64,000 nt of DNA from Clostridiales bacterium (GCA_015056315.1 SVGN01000003.1:62001-126000), one strand, 5' to 3'; shown: positions 20,231 through 29,865, numbered from the stretch's first letter. Numbers and translations: made by a program. Notes: generated from the sequence alone by a model not told the origin.

Positions 20231-22663
20231 TCACAGCTGGAGCACCAGCTCGGCGATCATGCCGCTGAGGGAGGGGCATTCGGCGGCTCCGGTATCCCAG
20301 GGCTTGACGGGGCTGCCCTCCCGGGCGGCGGCCAGCAGCTTGTCGGCCACCTCCAGCAGATAGGCCTTTTGGCGCTGGCTGTTCTGGGCACGGGTCAGCA
20401 GACGGACGATACGCTCCCGGCAATCGCTGTTATCATGGGTGAGGCCGCCCGGGCAAGCGAGGGTGATCGTTGCGCCGCGCTCCGGGCGCACCTCCTGCAG
20501 GGCAAGGGTGAGGGTGCAGGTCTCCGGGTCGTAGGCAGCGGGCAGGGGCTCGCCATCCAGCAGCACCTGAGTGCCGCTGCGGAAGCCGTGCAGGCAGAGC
20601 GTCCAATCCCGGGTAAGCAGGAGCTGCACCGCTCCCTCTGCGGGGTGGATGGTCAGCCGGGCCTGCTCCGGCTGCCAGCGGAGGGTGAAGCGGGTCTGGG
20701 CATAGCTGCCCTGCCGGTAGGCCAGGGTCTCGCCGTCATCCTCGTAGAGGGTGAACTCGCCATCGCCGCCGGGCGCGATGTGCAGCTCCATCTGCTCTGC
20801 GCCGCCCAGCCTGCGGCTGCCGGGCACATGGGCCTGCATGGGCAGAAGCGCGCCCGCCTTCAGCAGCAGGGGCATCTGCTCCTGCGGGCGGTATACGGTC
20901 AGCTTGCGGCCGCCCTTGTATACATAGCCGGTGTAGAAGTCTGTCCAGATGCCCTCGGGCAGCCACAAGTCGGCTGCGCCCAGATCGCTCTCATCGGCCT
21001 TGCGGGTGATGGGCGCGGCGATCAGCTGGCTGCCGAACCAGTACTGGTTGGGCACGGTATAGGCCTCGGCGCATTCCGGGTGGGTGTGGTACATGGGCCG
21101 CACCAGGGGCACCAGCTCCTGGGCGTTGCGGCGGCACATGGTGTACAGGTACGGGAAGAGCCGGTGCCTGAGGCGCATCAGATCCTCAATGATCAGCTGG
21201 GCACGGCGGTTGTAGTTCCACGGCTCCCGGCCCAGAAAGATGCTCTCAGAGGAATGCAGACGGAAGATGGGGCTGAATACCCCCAGCTGGATCCAGCGCA
21301 CGGTCAGCTCATCATCCCGGTAGCCGCCCATGTGGCCGCCGATGTCGTGGCTCCACCAGCTGTAGCCGATGTTGGAGGCGGTGGCGGTGAAATAGGGCTG
21401 GAAGCGCAGGCTCTCCCAGGTGATGTAGGTATCGCCGGAGAAGCCGATGGGCCAGCGCTGGCTGCCGGGGCCGGCAAAGCGGGAGAAGATCATGGGCCGG
21501 GCACCGCCCCGCTGGGCGGCCAGATAATGCATGTGGTTGAGCATCCAGAGCGGCGTGATGGCCTCCAGCCCGGTGGGCCGGTAGCCCTCGCCCACGATGG
21601 AGGGGTAGTGGCTGCCCTGCTGCCAATCCATCCACCAGAAATCGATGCCGTCCGCTTCGTAGGGGAAGAGGAGCACCTCGAAGTAGGCCTTGAGGAATTC
21701 CGGATCCAGGCAGTTGAAGGGCACGGGCTTGCCGGAGGCCGGGTCGATGCCCATGCGGCGGGCCATCTCCGGGTACTGCACCTCGTGGCTGCGCACGCCG
21801 GAGGAGGGGTGCAGGTTCAGCGCGGTGTGCAGCCCCCGCTCATGCAGGGCGGCGATGAAGGCTTTGTGATCCGGGAACAGCTTCTCGTTCCAGGTAAAGC
21901 CCGTCCAGCCGTCGTGCCAGTAGTCCCGGCCATCGCCATCGGTCAGGTGCCAATCCATATCCACGATGCCCACGCTCAGGGGCACATCCCTCTGGGCAAA
22001 ACGATCCATCAGGGAAAGGTACTCGGCATCGGTATAGGCATGGTAGCGGCTCCACCAGTTGCCCAGCGCCCAGGCGGGCAGCAGCCCCGGCGCGCCGGTG
22101 AGGCGGTAGAAGTCCTTCACGCTGCTTTCGTAGTCGTGCCCGTAGCCGAAGAAGTACAGATCGGTGCCGGGCTCCCGGGGCGAGAACCAGCCATCCGACC
22201 GCAGAAGGGGCGTACCGCTGTCGAAAAGCAGGGCGTAGCCATCCAGGGAGCATACCCCGTCGCCGATGGGGCAGGCACCGTCCACACCATCCAGGGTGGA
22301 GGTGGTGCCGCCCAGGTTGTTGAGGGGCTTCTGGCCGTAATGCCACAAAAAGGCCGGGCTTTCGCTGCGCCGGATGGTGAGGCCCTCCGCCGGGGGCAGG
22401 GCGGGATCGTGGCGCAGGGTGAGCATGCCGGTCTCCAGCACCAGAACGCCGCCCTCCACGGTGCAGACGGGGGCACAGGGCGCAAAGGAACGGCAGAGCA
22501 CAGTCAGGGTGGCGGCATCGGTAAAGCTGCCCTCCTCGATACGGATGAGCCTGGGCGTGATGACGGTAAAGCGCAGATCGCCGCTGGTAAAGGTGCTGCC
22601 GGGGCAGGGGGCGGCATCGGCAGCCATGCGCAGGTATTCGGGCAGACGGGCAGAGTGATCCAT
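20231..22663 (-). CDS. Glycoside hydrolase family 31 protein
   Basis: DGIDFWWMDWQQG, RFAGPGSQRWPIGFSGDTYITWESL, WWSHDIGGHMGG. Confidence 0.9.
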   Translation of the reverse strand: MDHSARLPEYLRMAADAAPCPGSTFTSGDLRFTVITPRLIRIEEGSFTDAATLTVLCRSFAPCAPVCTVEGGVLVLETGMLTLRHDPALPPAEGLTIRRSESPAFLWHYGQKPLNNLGGTTSTLDGVDGACPIGDGVCSLDGYALLFDSGTPLLRSDGWFSPREPGTDLYFFGYGHDYESSVKDFYRLTGAPGLLPAWALGNWWSRYHAYTDAEYLSLMDRFAQRDVPLSVGIVDMDWHLTDGDGRDYWHDGWTGFTWNEKLFPDHKAFIAALHERGLHTALNLHPSSGVRSHEVQYPEMARRMGIDPASGKPVPFNCLDPEFLKAYFEVLLFPYEADGIDFWWMDWQQGSHYPSIVGEGYRPTGLEAITPLWMLNHMHYLAAQRGGARPMIFSRFAGPGSQRWPIGFSGDTYITWESLRFQPYFTATASNIGYSWWSHDIGGHMGGYRDDELTVRWIQLGVFSPIFRLHSSESIFLGREPWNYNRRAQLIIEDLMRLRHRLFPYLYTMCRRNAQELVPLVRPMYHTHPECAEAYTVPNQYWFGSQLIAAPITRKADESDLGAADLWLPEGIWTDFYTGYVYKGGRKLTVYRPQEQMPLLLKAGALLPMQAHVPGSRRLGGAEQMELHIAPGGDGEFTLYEDDGETLAYRQGSYAQTRFTLRWQPEQARLTIHPAEGAVQLLLTRDWTLCLHGFRSGTQVLLDGEPLPAAYDPETCTLTLALQEVRPERGATITLACPGGLTHDNSDCRERIVRLLTRAQNSQRQKAYLLEVADKLLAAAREGSPVKPWDTGAAECPSLSGMIAELVLQL

Positions 22664-22761
22664 TCAGAAACGCTCCTTTCGGGGGGAGAAATGCGGTTGT
22701 ATTGCTTCGGTACCCCCATTGTAGGCGGAGCACAGGCAAAAAGCAATGCAAAAAAGGGCAC

Positions 22762-22838
22762 AAAAAAACACCGCCGCACGAATGTCTGACGTTCGTGATA
22801 TGCAAGGCAGCAGGTGTGTGCTGCAGCGACGGTGTTTA
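22762..22838 (-). terminator. Terminator with a three-way-junction-like loop
   Basis: Minus strand: AACACCGTCGC ... GCGGCGGTGTTTTTTT outer stem enclosing GCAGC-ACACACCT-GCTGC and CACGAA-CGTCAGACA-TTCGTG. Confidence 0.7.
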
Positions 22839-22936
22839 TGTATATTCTATGCACTTGAGGGAAGGGTCGCAAGTCGGTGGTAGCGTGAGACATACCGTTG
22901 GTAGATCGTTTTACATCGTTTTGGGGTTCACTGCTC

Positions 22937-23650
22937 CTAAGGCTCGGCGGCAGCGGTCAGATCGCCCAGGAGGCGGCGGGATACGCTCAGCACCGCGCCG
23001 TTCTTCATGGTCACCTCCCGGGCCTTGGCGTTTACATGATCGATATACAGGCGGTTGATGGCGCAGCTCTTATGGATGCGCACGAACCAGGCCGGGTTCA
23101 GCCTGGGCAGCAGCTTGGTGAGGCTCTCCCGCCAGGTGAAGCTGCCGGTGGACATATGCGCCGTTACATACTCCCGCTCGATCTCCAGATAGAGGATCTC
23201 CCGCTGATCCAGAATGCGGGTGAGGGAGCCTGCGGTCACGTTGAGGGGATACACGGAGCGGTTGCGCTCGATGTGCAGGATCACATCCCGCAGGGTATTC
23301 TCCAGCCGCTGGCGGGTGTAGGGCTTGAGGATGAAATCGAACGCATGGGAGCGGAAGCACTCCAGCGCATACTCCGCATAGGCCGAAACATAGACCACGA
23401 ACGGCGTGGAGTTGTAGCGGTGGATGGCTGCGCACACATCCAGCCCGCTGAGGGCATTATCCAGCTCCAGATCCAGAAAGTAGACCGCATCGCCATCGTG
23501 CTCGGAGGCGTAGCGGATGACCTCGTTGGGGTCGGTGGTGGTGAGCACGATCTGGGCGGGCATGGGCAGATCGGGCAGGATCTGCTCCAGGTGGTGGGTC
23601 AGGGTATTGTTGTGGCGCGGGTTATCATCGCAGAGGATCAGCTTCAGCAT
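22937..23650 (-). CDS. LytTR-family response regulator
   Basis: LKLILCDDNPRHNNTLTHHLEQ receiver; C-terminal REILYLEIEREYVTAHMS...FVRIHKSCAINRLYID. Confidence 0.92.
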   Translation of the reverse strand: MLKLILCDDNPRHNNTLTHHLEQILPDLPMPAQIVLTTTDPNEVIRYASEHDGDAVYFLDLELDNALSGLDVCAAIHRYNSTPFVVYVSAYAEYALECFRSHAFDFILKPYTRQRLENTLRDVILHIERNRSVYPLNVTAGSLTRILDQREILYLEIEREYVTAHMSTGSFTWRESLTKLLPRLNPAWFVRIHKSCAINRLYIDHVNAKAREVTMKNGAVLSVSRRLLGDLTAAAEP

Positions 23651-23692
23651 GTGGCGGTGGCCTCCCTTATCGGTAATGGGTGGAAGGGGCGC

Positions 23693-25081
23693 TCAGCGGT
23701 GCAGCAGCAGCTGCGCCTGCACGTATTGCCCGGTGACCCAGAAATTGAGACAGACGTTCTTGTGGCGGTTCAGAATGTGGTAGCAGCTCTTGAGCCCCTG
23801 CCCGGCGTGGCCCTCCTTGGTGCTGGTGCCGCCCCGGGAGAGCTGTTCCGGGTCTACAGTACCATCATAGGTGTTGCTCACGATCAGCTCCAGGGCATCA
23901 TCCACGTTGCGCAGCTCAATGAGCACATGGCGTTCCCGGGCCGGGTGAGCGGCCTCCAGGGCGTTATCCAGCAGTACGCCCATCAGCTGGCACAGATCCG
24001 CATCGCCCAGGGTGTGCGAAAAGGTGATGCCCTGCTGCACGTACAGGTTCAGCGGCAGATTCAGCACCCGTGCCCGATCTATGGCGTGGAGCACCAGCGC
24101 ATTGATGGAGGGGTTGGTGATCCGCTCCAGGGCAGAGATGTTCTCGTTATTGATGAGAGCGCATTTTACCTTGATCTCGTCGAAATAGGTGTTGATGCGT
24201 TCCCGATCGTCGGAGATGAGCGCGCCCTCCAGACCATAGAGCATGTTGATGGTATTATGCCGGAAGAAGCGCAGGTTCTGCATCAGGCTCCGGGAGATCT
24301 GCTGCTGCTGCTCCAGGGTGTTCAGCCGCTGGGATTGCACCAGATAGTTGATATCCTGAAACAGATAGCTCAGTGCCACCGCCAGAAGCATCGCCACGCT
24401 GGCCGCCAGCAGGATGTAGCCCTTTTGATGGGGCAGCAGCAGCTCCGAAAGGGAGTTGATGCCGAACAGGTAATGGGGCATGGCCAGAATGCTGACGGCA
24501 GCGGTGGTGATCGTGGTAAGCCGCACAACAGAGAAAGCGATATGCCAGCGCCGCTTGCGCAGTGTGGGCGGCGCGGTTCGGTGCAGGTAGAACAGATACT
24601 GCCACAAGATGACCGAAAGCCAGATGGCCACCGCCGCCAGCAAATTGAGGATGCCCAGACCCAGCAGCCTGCGCAGGTCGTGCATATCCTCCACGGTGGT
24701 CACCAGCAGAAGGGTGGGATCCAGCCCCAGCGCCTCTGCCGCCATGACCAGCAGGGCGCAGAGCAGCTCCATGCACACCAGCAGGAGCACCGTCTTGAGC
24801 CAGTCGACAAAAAAGCTCCAGCCCTTTATGCGGAAAACAAACAGCAGGATGATGGCATACCACAGAATGGCCACCGCAACGTTCCAGCCGTTCAGGTAGA
24901 GGATGACGAACCGGTTGGAGATCCAGCTGAGGACCATCAGCAGCACACAGGCCGCCATCTGCCGGGGCTTGAAGGGGCTGCCCGTCAGCCGCCGGATGGT
25001 GCCGTATTGGAAAAAAGCCACCGGCAGCAGGAACAGGCAAAACAGCCCCAACCCGGAAATGTGGTACCAGAGATCGTTCAT
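23693..25081 (-). CDS. GHKL-domain sensor histidine kinase (AgrC-like)
   Basis: Multiple TM, RFFRHNTINMLYGLEG, LMGVLLDNALEAA, GHAGQGLKSCYHIL. Confidence 0.88.
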   Translation of the reverse strand: MNDLWYHISGLGLFCLFLLPVAFFQYGTIRRLTGSPFKPRQMAACVLLMVLSWISNRFVILYLNGWNVAVAILWYAIILLFVFRIKGWSFFVDWLKTVLLLVCMELLCALLVMAAEALGLDPTLLLVTTVEDMHDLRRLLGLGILNLLAAVAIWLSVILWQYLFYLHRTAPPTLRKRRWHIAFSVVRLTTITTAAVSILAMPHYLFGINSLSELLLPHQKGYILLAASVAMLLAVALSYLFQDINYLVQSQRLNTLEQQQQISRSLMQNLRFFRHNTINMLYGLEGALISDDRERINTYFDEIKVKCALINNENISALERITNPSINALVLHAIDRARVLNLPLNLYVQQGITFSHTLGDADLCQLMGVLLDNALEAAHPARERHVLIELRNVDDALELIVSNTYDGTVDPEQLSRGGTSTKEGHAGQGLKSCYHILNRHKNVCLNFWVTGQYVQAQLLLHR

Positions 25082-25126
25082 CCGAGGTCGACTCTCCTTT
25101 GCAGCTTATCAGCAGTATGCAGGGTT

Positions 25127-26515
25127 TCAGCTTTGCAGCAGCAGCTGCGCCTTTACAAACTGGCCGCCGAGCCAGAAGTTGAGGTGTGCGCCGCGTCTGC
25201 GTTTCAACAGCCGGTAGCAGCTTTTGAGCCCCTGCCCCTCGTGCCCCGGCTTGGTGGAGCTGCCGCCCCGTGCAAGGGCCTCGGCAGACACCTGGCCCGG
25301 GTATGTGTTGGTAACGATGATCTCCAACGCCCCCTCCACGCCTGCGATCTCCACCGTTACGCTGCGCTCCGCGGCGCTGTCTGCCGCCTCGATGGCGTTA
25401 TCCAGCAGCACGCCCAGCACCTGGCACAGCTCTGCATCGCTCAGGGCATGGTTGGCGGGCAGCTGCTCCCCCACGTACAGGTTAAAGGGCAGGCTCAGCC
25501 TGCGGGCGGCCTCCATGTGGTGCAGCAGAAGGGCATTCACCGCCGGATCGGCGATCCTTGCCAGTGCAGCGATGTTATCGTTATTGACCAGCGCACAGGA
25601 TCTGCGCATCTCCTCGTAGTAGGCTGCCAGCTTTTCGGTATCGCCGCTGAGGAGGATGCCCTCCAGCCCATAGAGGGTGTTGACCATGTTATGCCGGAAG
25701 TAGCGCAGGCCCCGGAGCAGCTCATCGGCCTCGGTCTGGCGTTTTTCCATGCGGCTGAGCCGGTCGGCCTGCACCACATAGCGCAGATCCTGCACCAGAT
25801 AGGAAAGGATCACCAGCATCAGCACGGTGCAGCACAGGCTCAAAAGCGCATACTGGCTGCTGTTTTGGATCAGGTAACGGATCAGCGACTGGTCGCCGAA
25901 GAGGGTAAAGGGCATGGTGAGCGCGCCCATACAGGCGAACACCAGCAGCGATACCCGCAGGATGATGGTGAAATACATACCGGCCCTGCGGGCATGCTCC
26001 CCGGCGGCCGGCAGCTTGCGGCGGCGGAGATGATCCCACAGGAGGATGACCGCATACACCAGACCGATGCCCAGCATATTCAGCAAAGCGGAATAGAACA
26101 GGTTCTCGGTTCGGTAGAAATCGCTCAGGGTAAGCACCATCAGCTTGGTCTGGTCGAAGCCGAACAGGCCCATGATGAGCAGCGCAAGCATGCATGCCGC
26201 TTCGCAGGCGGTGAGCAGGGCGATCATTTTGAGGGTATCCACAAAGCAGCTGAGGCCCCGCCGCCCGAACACATACCGCACCATCAGAAAAAACAAAAGG
26301 GAGGAGGATACGATGTTGAGCCCGTCCCGGATGGCGGCAATGGGGCGGTTGGTGGCAATGTTGATGAACAGCAGCAGGCTGCACAGAAGCAGATCGCGCC
26401 GGTCGAAGGGTACATCCAGCACCCGGCGTATGCAGGGGTACAGCTCCAGCACCACCGGAAGGCTGGTAGCCAGATACAGCAAAACGCGGCCAAGCAGGTA
26501 CAGGGTGTCTTGCAC
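25127..26515 (-). CDS. GHKL-domain sensor histidine kinase (AgrC-like), paralogue of preceding
   Basis: RYFRHNMVNTLYGLEG, VLGVLLDNAIEAA, GHEGQGLKSCYRLL. Confidence 0.88.
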   Translation of the reverse strand: MQDTLYLLGRVLLYLATSLPVVLELYPCIRRVLDVPFDRRDLLLCSLLLFINIATNRPIAAIRDGLNIVSSSLLFFLMVRYVFGRRGLSCFVDTLKMIALLTACEAACMLALLIMGLFGFDQTKLMVLTLSDFYRTENLFYSALLNMLGIGLVYAVILLWDHLRRRKLPAAGEHARRAGMYFTIILRVSLLVFACMGALTMPFTLFGDQSLIRYLIQNSSQYALLSLCCTVLMLVILSYLVQDLRYVVQADRLSRMEKRQTEADELLRGLRYFRHNMVNTLYGLEGILLSGDTEKLAAYYEEMRRSCALVNNDNIAALARIADPAVNALLLHHMEAARRLSLPFNLYVGEQLPANHALSDAELCQVLGVLLDNAIEAADSAAERSVTVEIAGVEGALEIIVTNTYPGQVSAEALARGGSSTKPGHEGQGLKSCYRLLKRRRGAHLNFWLGGQFVKAQLLLQS

Positions 26516-26680
26516 GGTATACAGCTCCCTTCCGGTAAAAAGTTCACAGGTGTAACAATCTTAGCATTATTTTCCATTCTTCGCAAGTAATCGAAGCGAT
26601 ATTTGTTCTTTCCCCGCGGGATGTGATATGATGATCAAAACCATTGCCGGGCCGGTGATGGGGAAGGGATGGTGTCTTTG

Positions 26681-27325
26681 ATGGCAAAGCCTGCATGGAA
26701 ACTGGAAAAAGAGAAAATGGTGGAGGGCTTCCGGGAGAAGAACCGGCTGGCAGAAAAGGGGCAGGTGGTGTTTGCCGGTTCCTCGCTGATGGAGATGTTC
26801 CCCGTGGAAGAATGGGCCGGGGAGCTGGGCGAAGGGGCACCCAAGGTCTACAACCGGGGCGTAGGCGGCTACCGCACCGACGATATGCTGCCCATCGTGG
26901 ATCTGTGCGTAACGGAGCTGATGCCCCGGAAGGTGTTCATCAACATCGGCACCAACGACCTGAGCGATGCCTCCGTGCCCATCGAAGAGATGATCGCCCG
27001 CTACGACAGCATCCTGACCCGGATCGAGCGGGAGGTGCCGGGGGTACAGATCTACCTGATGGCCTACTACCCCATCAACTACGAAGCCGCCGCCGAGAGC
27101 ATGAAGGCCTGCCTGCGCATACGCACCAACGAGAAGATCGCCGCCGCCAACCGGCAGGTGGAACAGCTGGCCCTGCGGCACGGGCAGCGGTACATCGATG
27201 TGAATGCGCCCCTGACCGATGAGGAGGGCCGTTTGAAGGCGGAATACACCATCGAGGGCATGCACATCAAGCCCGAGGGGTACCGGGCCATCTGGCCGCT
27301 GGTGGCGGGGTATGTGATGGAGTGA
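26681..27325 (+). CDS. SGNH/GDSL-type esterase
   Basis: VVFAGSSLMEMF, NRGVGGYRTDDML, INIGTNDLSD; start may be 26669. Confidence 0.85.
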   Translation: MAKPAWKLEKEKMVEGFREKNRLAEKGQVVFAGSSLMEMFPVEEWAGELGEGAPKVYNRGVGGYRTDDMLPIVDLCVTELMPRKVFINIGTNDLSDASVPIEEMIARYDSILTRIEREVPGVQIYLMAYYPINYEAAAESMKACLRIRTNEKIAAANRQVEQLALRHGQRYIDVNAPLTDEEGRLKAEYTIEGMHIKPEGYRAIWPLVAGYVME

Positions 27326-27432
27326 GGGCGGAGGATCGGATCACGCCTGTTATGGTGTATCAATGCCGTTTGTTGCGGGAGCGGCAGCAGTGACCTTTTT
27401 CGTCTCCGCAGCATGAACAGAACCATACAGAC

Positions 27433-27476
27433 AGCCATTACAGGAGCGATCCCATGTAATGGCTGTTCTTTTTTTC
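27433..27476 (+). terminator. Intrinsic terminator
   Basis: agccattacaggagcgatcccatgtaatggctgttcttttttt. Confidence 0.85.
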
Positions 27477-27525
27477 CCTTTCCCACATTGCCGGAAACAG
27501 GCCAAAACCCTTGAAAAACAACCAC

Positions 27526-27569
27526 TCTATGAATCATAGATTGTGCAAAGCCGTGGTTTTTGATATAGT
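27526..27569 (+). promoter_or_regulatory. Promoter with adjacent perfect palindrome
   Basis: tctatgaatcataga at 27526..27540, then ttgtgc - 17 bp - tatagt. Confidence 0.55.
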
Positions 27570-27603
27570 TGCAGCGAGATCCGGACCACAGGAGGGATGC
27601 TGA

Positions 27604-28164
27604 ATGGATACCGAACAGTTTGGCAGATTTATCGCCGGACAAAGAAAGGCAAAGGGATATACCCAAAAAGAGCTGGCGGAAAAGCTGGGCGTTACGGATA
27701 AGGCCATCAGCCGTTGGGAAAACGGTCATGGCTACCCGGATATCGTATTGCTCGAACCGCTGGCAGAAGAGCTGGAGATCTCCATCGTTGAGCTGATGCA
27801 CAGCCAACTCAGGAAGGATACCGATCCCGCCCCCCAAAAGGCAGAGGAAGCGGTTTCCAACGCCATCGATATTACGATCTCCAACCGTAAGCTGGAGAGA
27901 AAAACGATCCTGCTGATCTATATCATCTCCATCGCGCTGTTGATCGGTATGTCGTTTTTGGGTCACATCCCGGTATTGGGAACGGTCTCCGTTGCAATCA
28001 TGTGCATCTATGCGGCGGCAGGCATCGGGCTGCTGCTCAGAACAACTGCCGTGGGAAAGAAAAAAGCCGCCGACAGCAAAACGTTCTATGCTGCTTTGCT
28101 GATTCTGGTCGCGGTCGGCATATTGCTGTTGCTGCTGTGTTCATCCGTTACCGTGGTGCATTAA
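27604..28164 (+). CDS. XRE-family regulator with C-terminal TM helices
   Basis: GRFIAGQRKAKGYTQKELAEKLGVTDKAISRWENGHGYPD; 3 hydrophobic segments. Confidence 0.88.
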   Translation: MDTEQFGRFIAGQRKAKGYTQKELAEKLGVTDKAISRWENGHGYPDIVLLEPLAEELEISIVELMHSQLRKDTDPAPQKAEEAVSNAIDITISNRKLERKTILLIYIISIALLIGMSFLGHIPVLGTVSVAIMCIYAAAGIGLLLRTTAVGKKKAADSKTFYAALLILVAVGILLLLLCSSVTVVH

Positions 28165-28187
28165 GATCGACAAGGAGGGAGCTTGCG

Positions 28188-28859
28188 TTGGAGCAGAAGC
28201 AGAAAGGCTTCAAAAGATTTTTCATCCTGCTGCCATGCTATATGGCCGTGCATGTCTTTTACACGAAGATCCTGTTGCGATACGTCGATATGCCGATGCG
28301 GTTTTCGGTAACGCTGCAGATGATATCCTATATCGTGCTGGGAAGCATCGGCACCGTTCTTTTTTGGAATGAGCTGAAAGCGGGGCTGGCTTTGTGGGAG
28401 GAGCAAACGGGCAAAACCGTATGCATCCTTTTGGCAGCGTTCGTTCTGGACATGCTTCTGAGCAATCTGGCGGCGCTGCCGATGATGCAGCTGGATCCGG
28501 ACTATCAATCGTTGAACGAGCATTCCGTTGCAGAGCTTCAGGGCAAATTCCCGGCGCTTCTAACGATCGTCGCGCTGGGGATCATGGGGCCTGTGACGGA
28601 GGAGGTCGTATTCAGGCTCGCCCCCATCGGAGGGGCCGAAAAGAAAAGCACAAAGATCGTGGTGATCTTTGTAGCAGCTGCGCTTTTTATGCTGGTGCAT
28701 CTGCATGCCTTTACGGTGAAAGAATTCCTGTACAATCTGCCGCAGTTTGTTACGGGCCTGATCTACGGTACTGCGCTGGTCGTAAGCCGGAATGCCACCA
28801 TACCGGTCTTGCTGCATGTGATGAACAACCTGCCGGCGCTTGTTTTGATGGCGCTGTAG
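28188..28859 (+). CDS. CPBP-family intramembrane protease-like protein
   Basis: GPVTEEVVFRLAPI, multi-TM; TTG start after aaggaggg. Confidence 0.75.
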   Translation: MEQKQKGFKRFFILLPCYMAVHVFYTKILLRYVDMPMRFSVTLQMISYIVLGSIGTVLFWNELKAGLALWEEQTGKTVCILLAAFVLDMLLSNLAALPMMQLDPDYQSLNEHSVAELQGKFPALLTIVALGIMGPVTEEVVFRLAPIGGAEKKSTKIVVIFVAAALFMLVHLHAFTVKEFLYNLPQFVTGLIYGTALVVSRNATIPVLLHVMNNLPALVLMAL

Positions 28860-28910
28860 GCGGTGAGGGCTGTTATGCCCGGGGTGGGTGCGGCCACAGC
28901 GTACAATCCT

Positions 28911-28970
28911 TCCGTCTGCCCTAAAGGGCAGCCACCTCCCTTTACACAAGGGAGGCTTAAGAGGTGGGTG
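28911..28970. repeat. SP-II double-hairpin repeat
   Basis: ccgtctgccctaaagggcagccacctccctttacacaagggaggcttaagaggtgggtg. Confidence 0.75.
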
Positions 28971-29058
28971 TTGACGTGGGGGGCTGTCTTACCCAAGTTG
29001 GGTGCGGCGTATTGCTGCGGGTGGCAGCCAACTCTCCCACAGGCTCCCGACCCCCACC

Positions 29059-29108
29059 AAGGCTCCCTCTTCAGAGGGAGCTGTCGGCGAAGCCGACTGA
29101 GGGTGCCG
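29059..29108 (-). repeat. SP-I repeat
   Basis: aggctccctcttcagagggagctgtcggcgaagccgactgagggtgccg. Confidence 0.9.
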
Positions 29109-29163
29109 AGTGCAGACCCCTCCCGGCAGGCTCACCCCTCCCCACAGGCTCCCGCCCCCCACC

Positions 29164-29213
29164 AAGGCTCCCTCTTCAGAGGGAGCTGTCGGCGAAGCCG
29201 ACTGAGGGTGCCG
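29164..29213 (-). repeat. SP-I repeat (left terminus of LR copy A)
   Basis: aaggctccctcttcagagggagctgtcggcgaagccgactgagggtgccg. Confidence 0.9.
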
Positions 29214-29813
29214 CCTGCAGACCCCTCCCGGTGGGTGTCGTTCCACCCAAGCCACTCACAGCTTTTTCGCAGTGCCGCTGCGAGGAACAGGGTGGGGCTC
29301 CGCGCCCCACACCTGCGGTTCCTCTTTTGACGCAAAAGAGGAACCAGAAAACAGCGACACGCTCTCTTTGGTCAAATCCCCTTTAATCGCCCTTTTTCGT
29401 GGCGGCGGTCGCAATCAGGGTCACTCCGCAGCTACGGGTCAGCTTACTCGCTGCTTGTACAGCACACTGCTCCCTTAACCCGCCCCGAAAAACGGCAGGG
29501 GGATTTGACGTCGTTCGCTACCGTCGCGTGCGGGGAGCCTCTTGGCTGTGCTTCGTTTTCGCTGCAACCCGAACCCCGAGTTGTCGGGGCGGGTCGGAAA
29601 GGCCAAGGTGTCCTTTCCCGCCGAAGCAACAGAGCGGCTTGGCTGCGGGCAGTATTCCTCTGCCTCCCGAACCCCGAGTTGTCGGGGCGGGTCGGCGGGG
29701 GAAAGCAAGCTCTTTCCCGTAGTCTATCCCGCGTTACACCCCAGCCAAGAAAACGCCCCCTTACCATAAGCACTCCATGTTACGTGGCTGCATCTCTGTC
29801 ATTTGTCCACGAT

Positions 29814-29865
29814 CGGCACCCTCAGTCACCCTCCGGGTGACAGCTCCCTCTGAAGAGGGAGCCTT
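29814..29865 (+). repeat. SP-I repeat (right terminus of LR copy A)
   Basis: cggcaccctcagtcaccctccgggtgacagctccctctgaagagggagcctt. Confidence 0.9.

Larger units (their letters stand above)
29164..29865 (+). repeat. LR composite element, copy A (~700 bp)
   Basis: Shares >400 bp with 36130..36826 and 52310..52809 (both inverted); contains ggttcctcttttgacgcaaaagaggaacc hairpin; bounded by inverted SP-I. Confidence 0.8.

Noticed and set aside
22898-26590. 1230-aa plus-strand ORF and other long antisense ORFs (20006..22789, 14934..17618, 45095..47800, 53033..55192, 36744..38876, 40203..42275)
   Set aside because: They are shadows of well-supported genes on the other strand in high-GC DNA, with low-complexity His/Gly/Ala/Gln-rich translations and no recognisable domains
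22664-26680. agrB/agrD-like autoinducing peptide genes near the GHKL kinases
   Set aside because: No suitable small ORF with an RBS in the gaps; small ORFs listed there are out-of-frame translations of the kinases
29399-29722. Conserved ORFs inside LR copies (e.g. ...AACTAHCSLNPPRKTAGGFDVVRYRRVRG...) as a real protein family
   Set aside because: Differences between the copies mostly change amino acids, more than one frame is open across the same segment, and there is no good RBS; hairpin structure explains the conservation better
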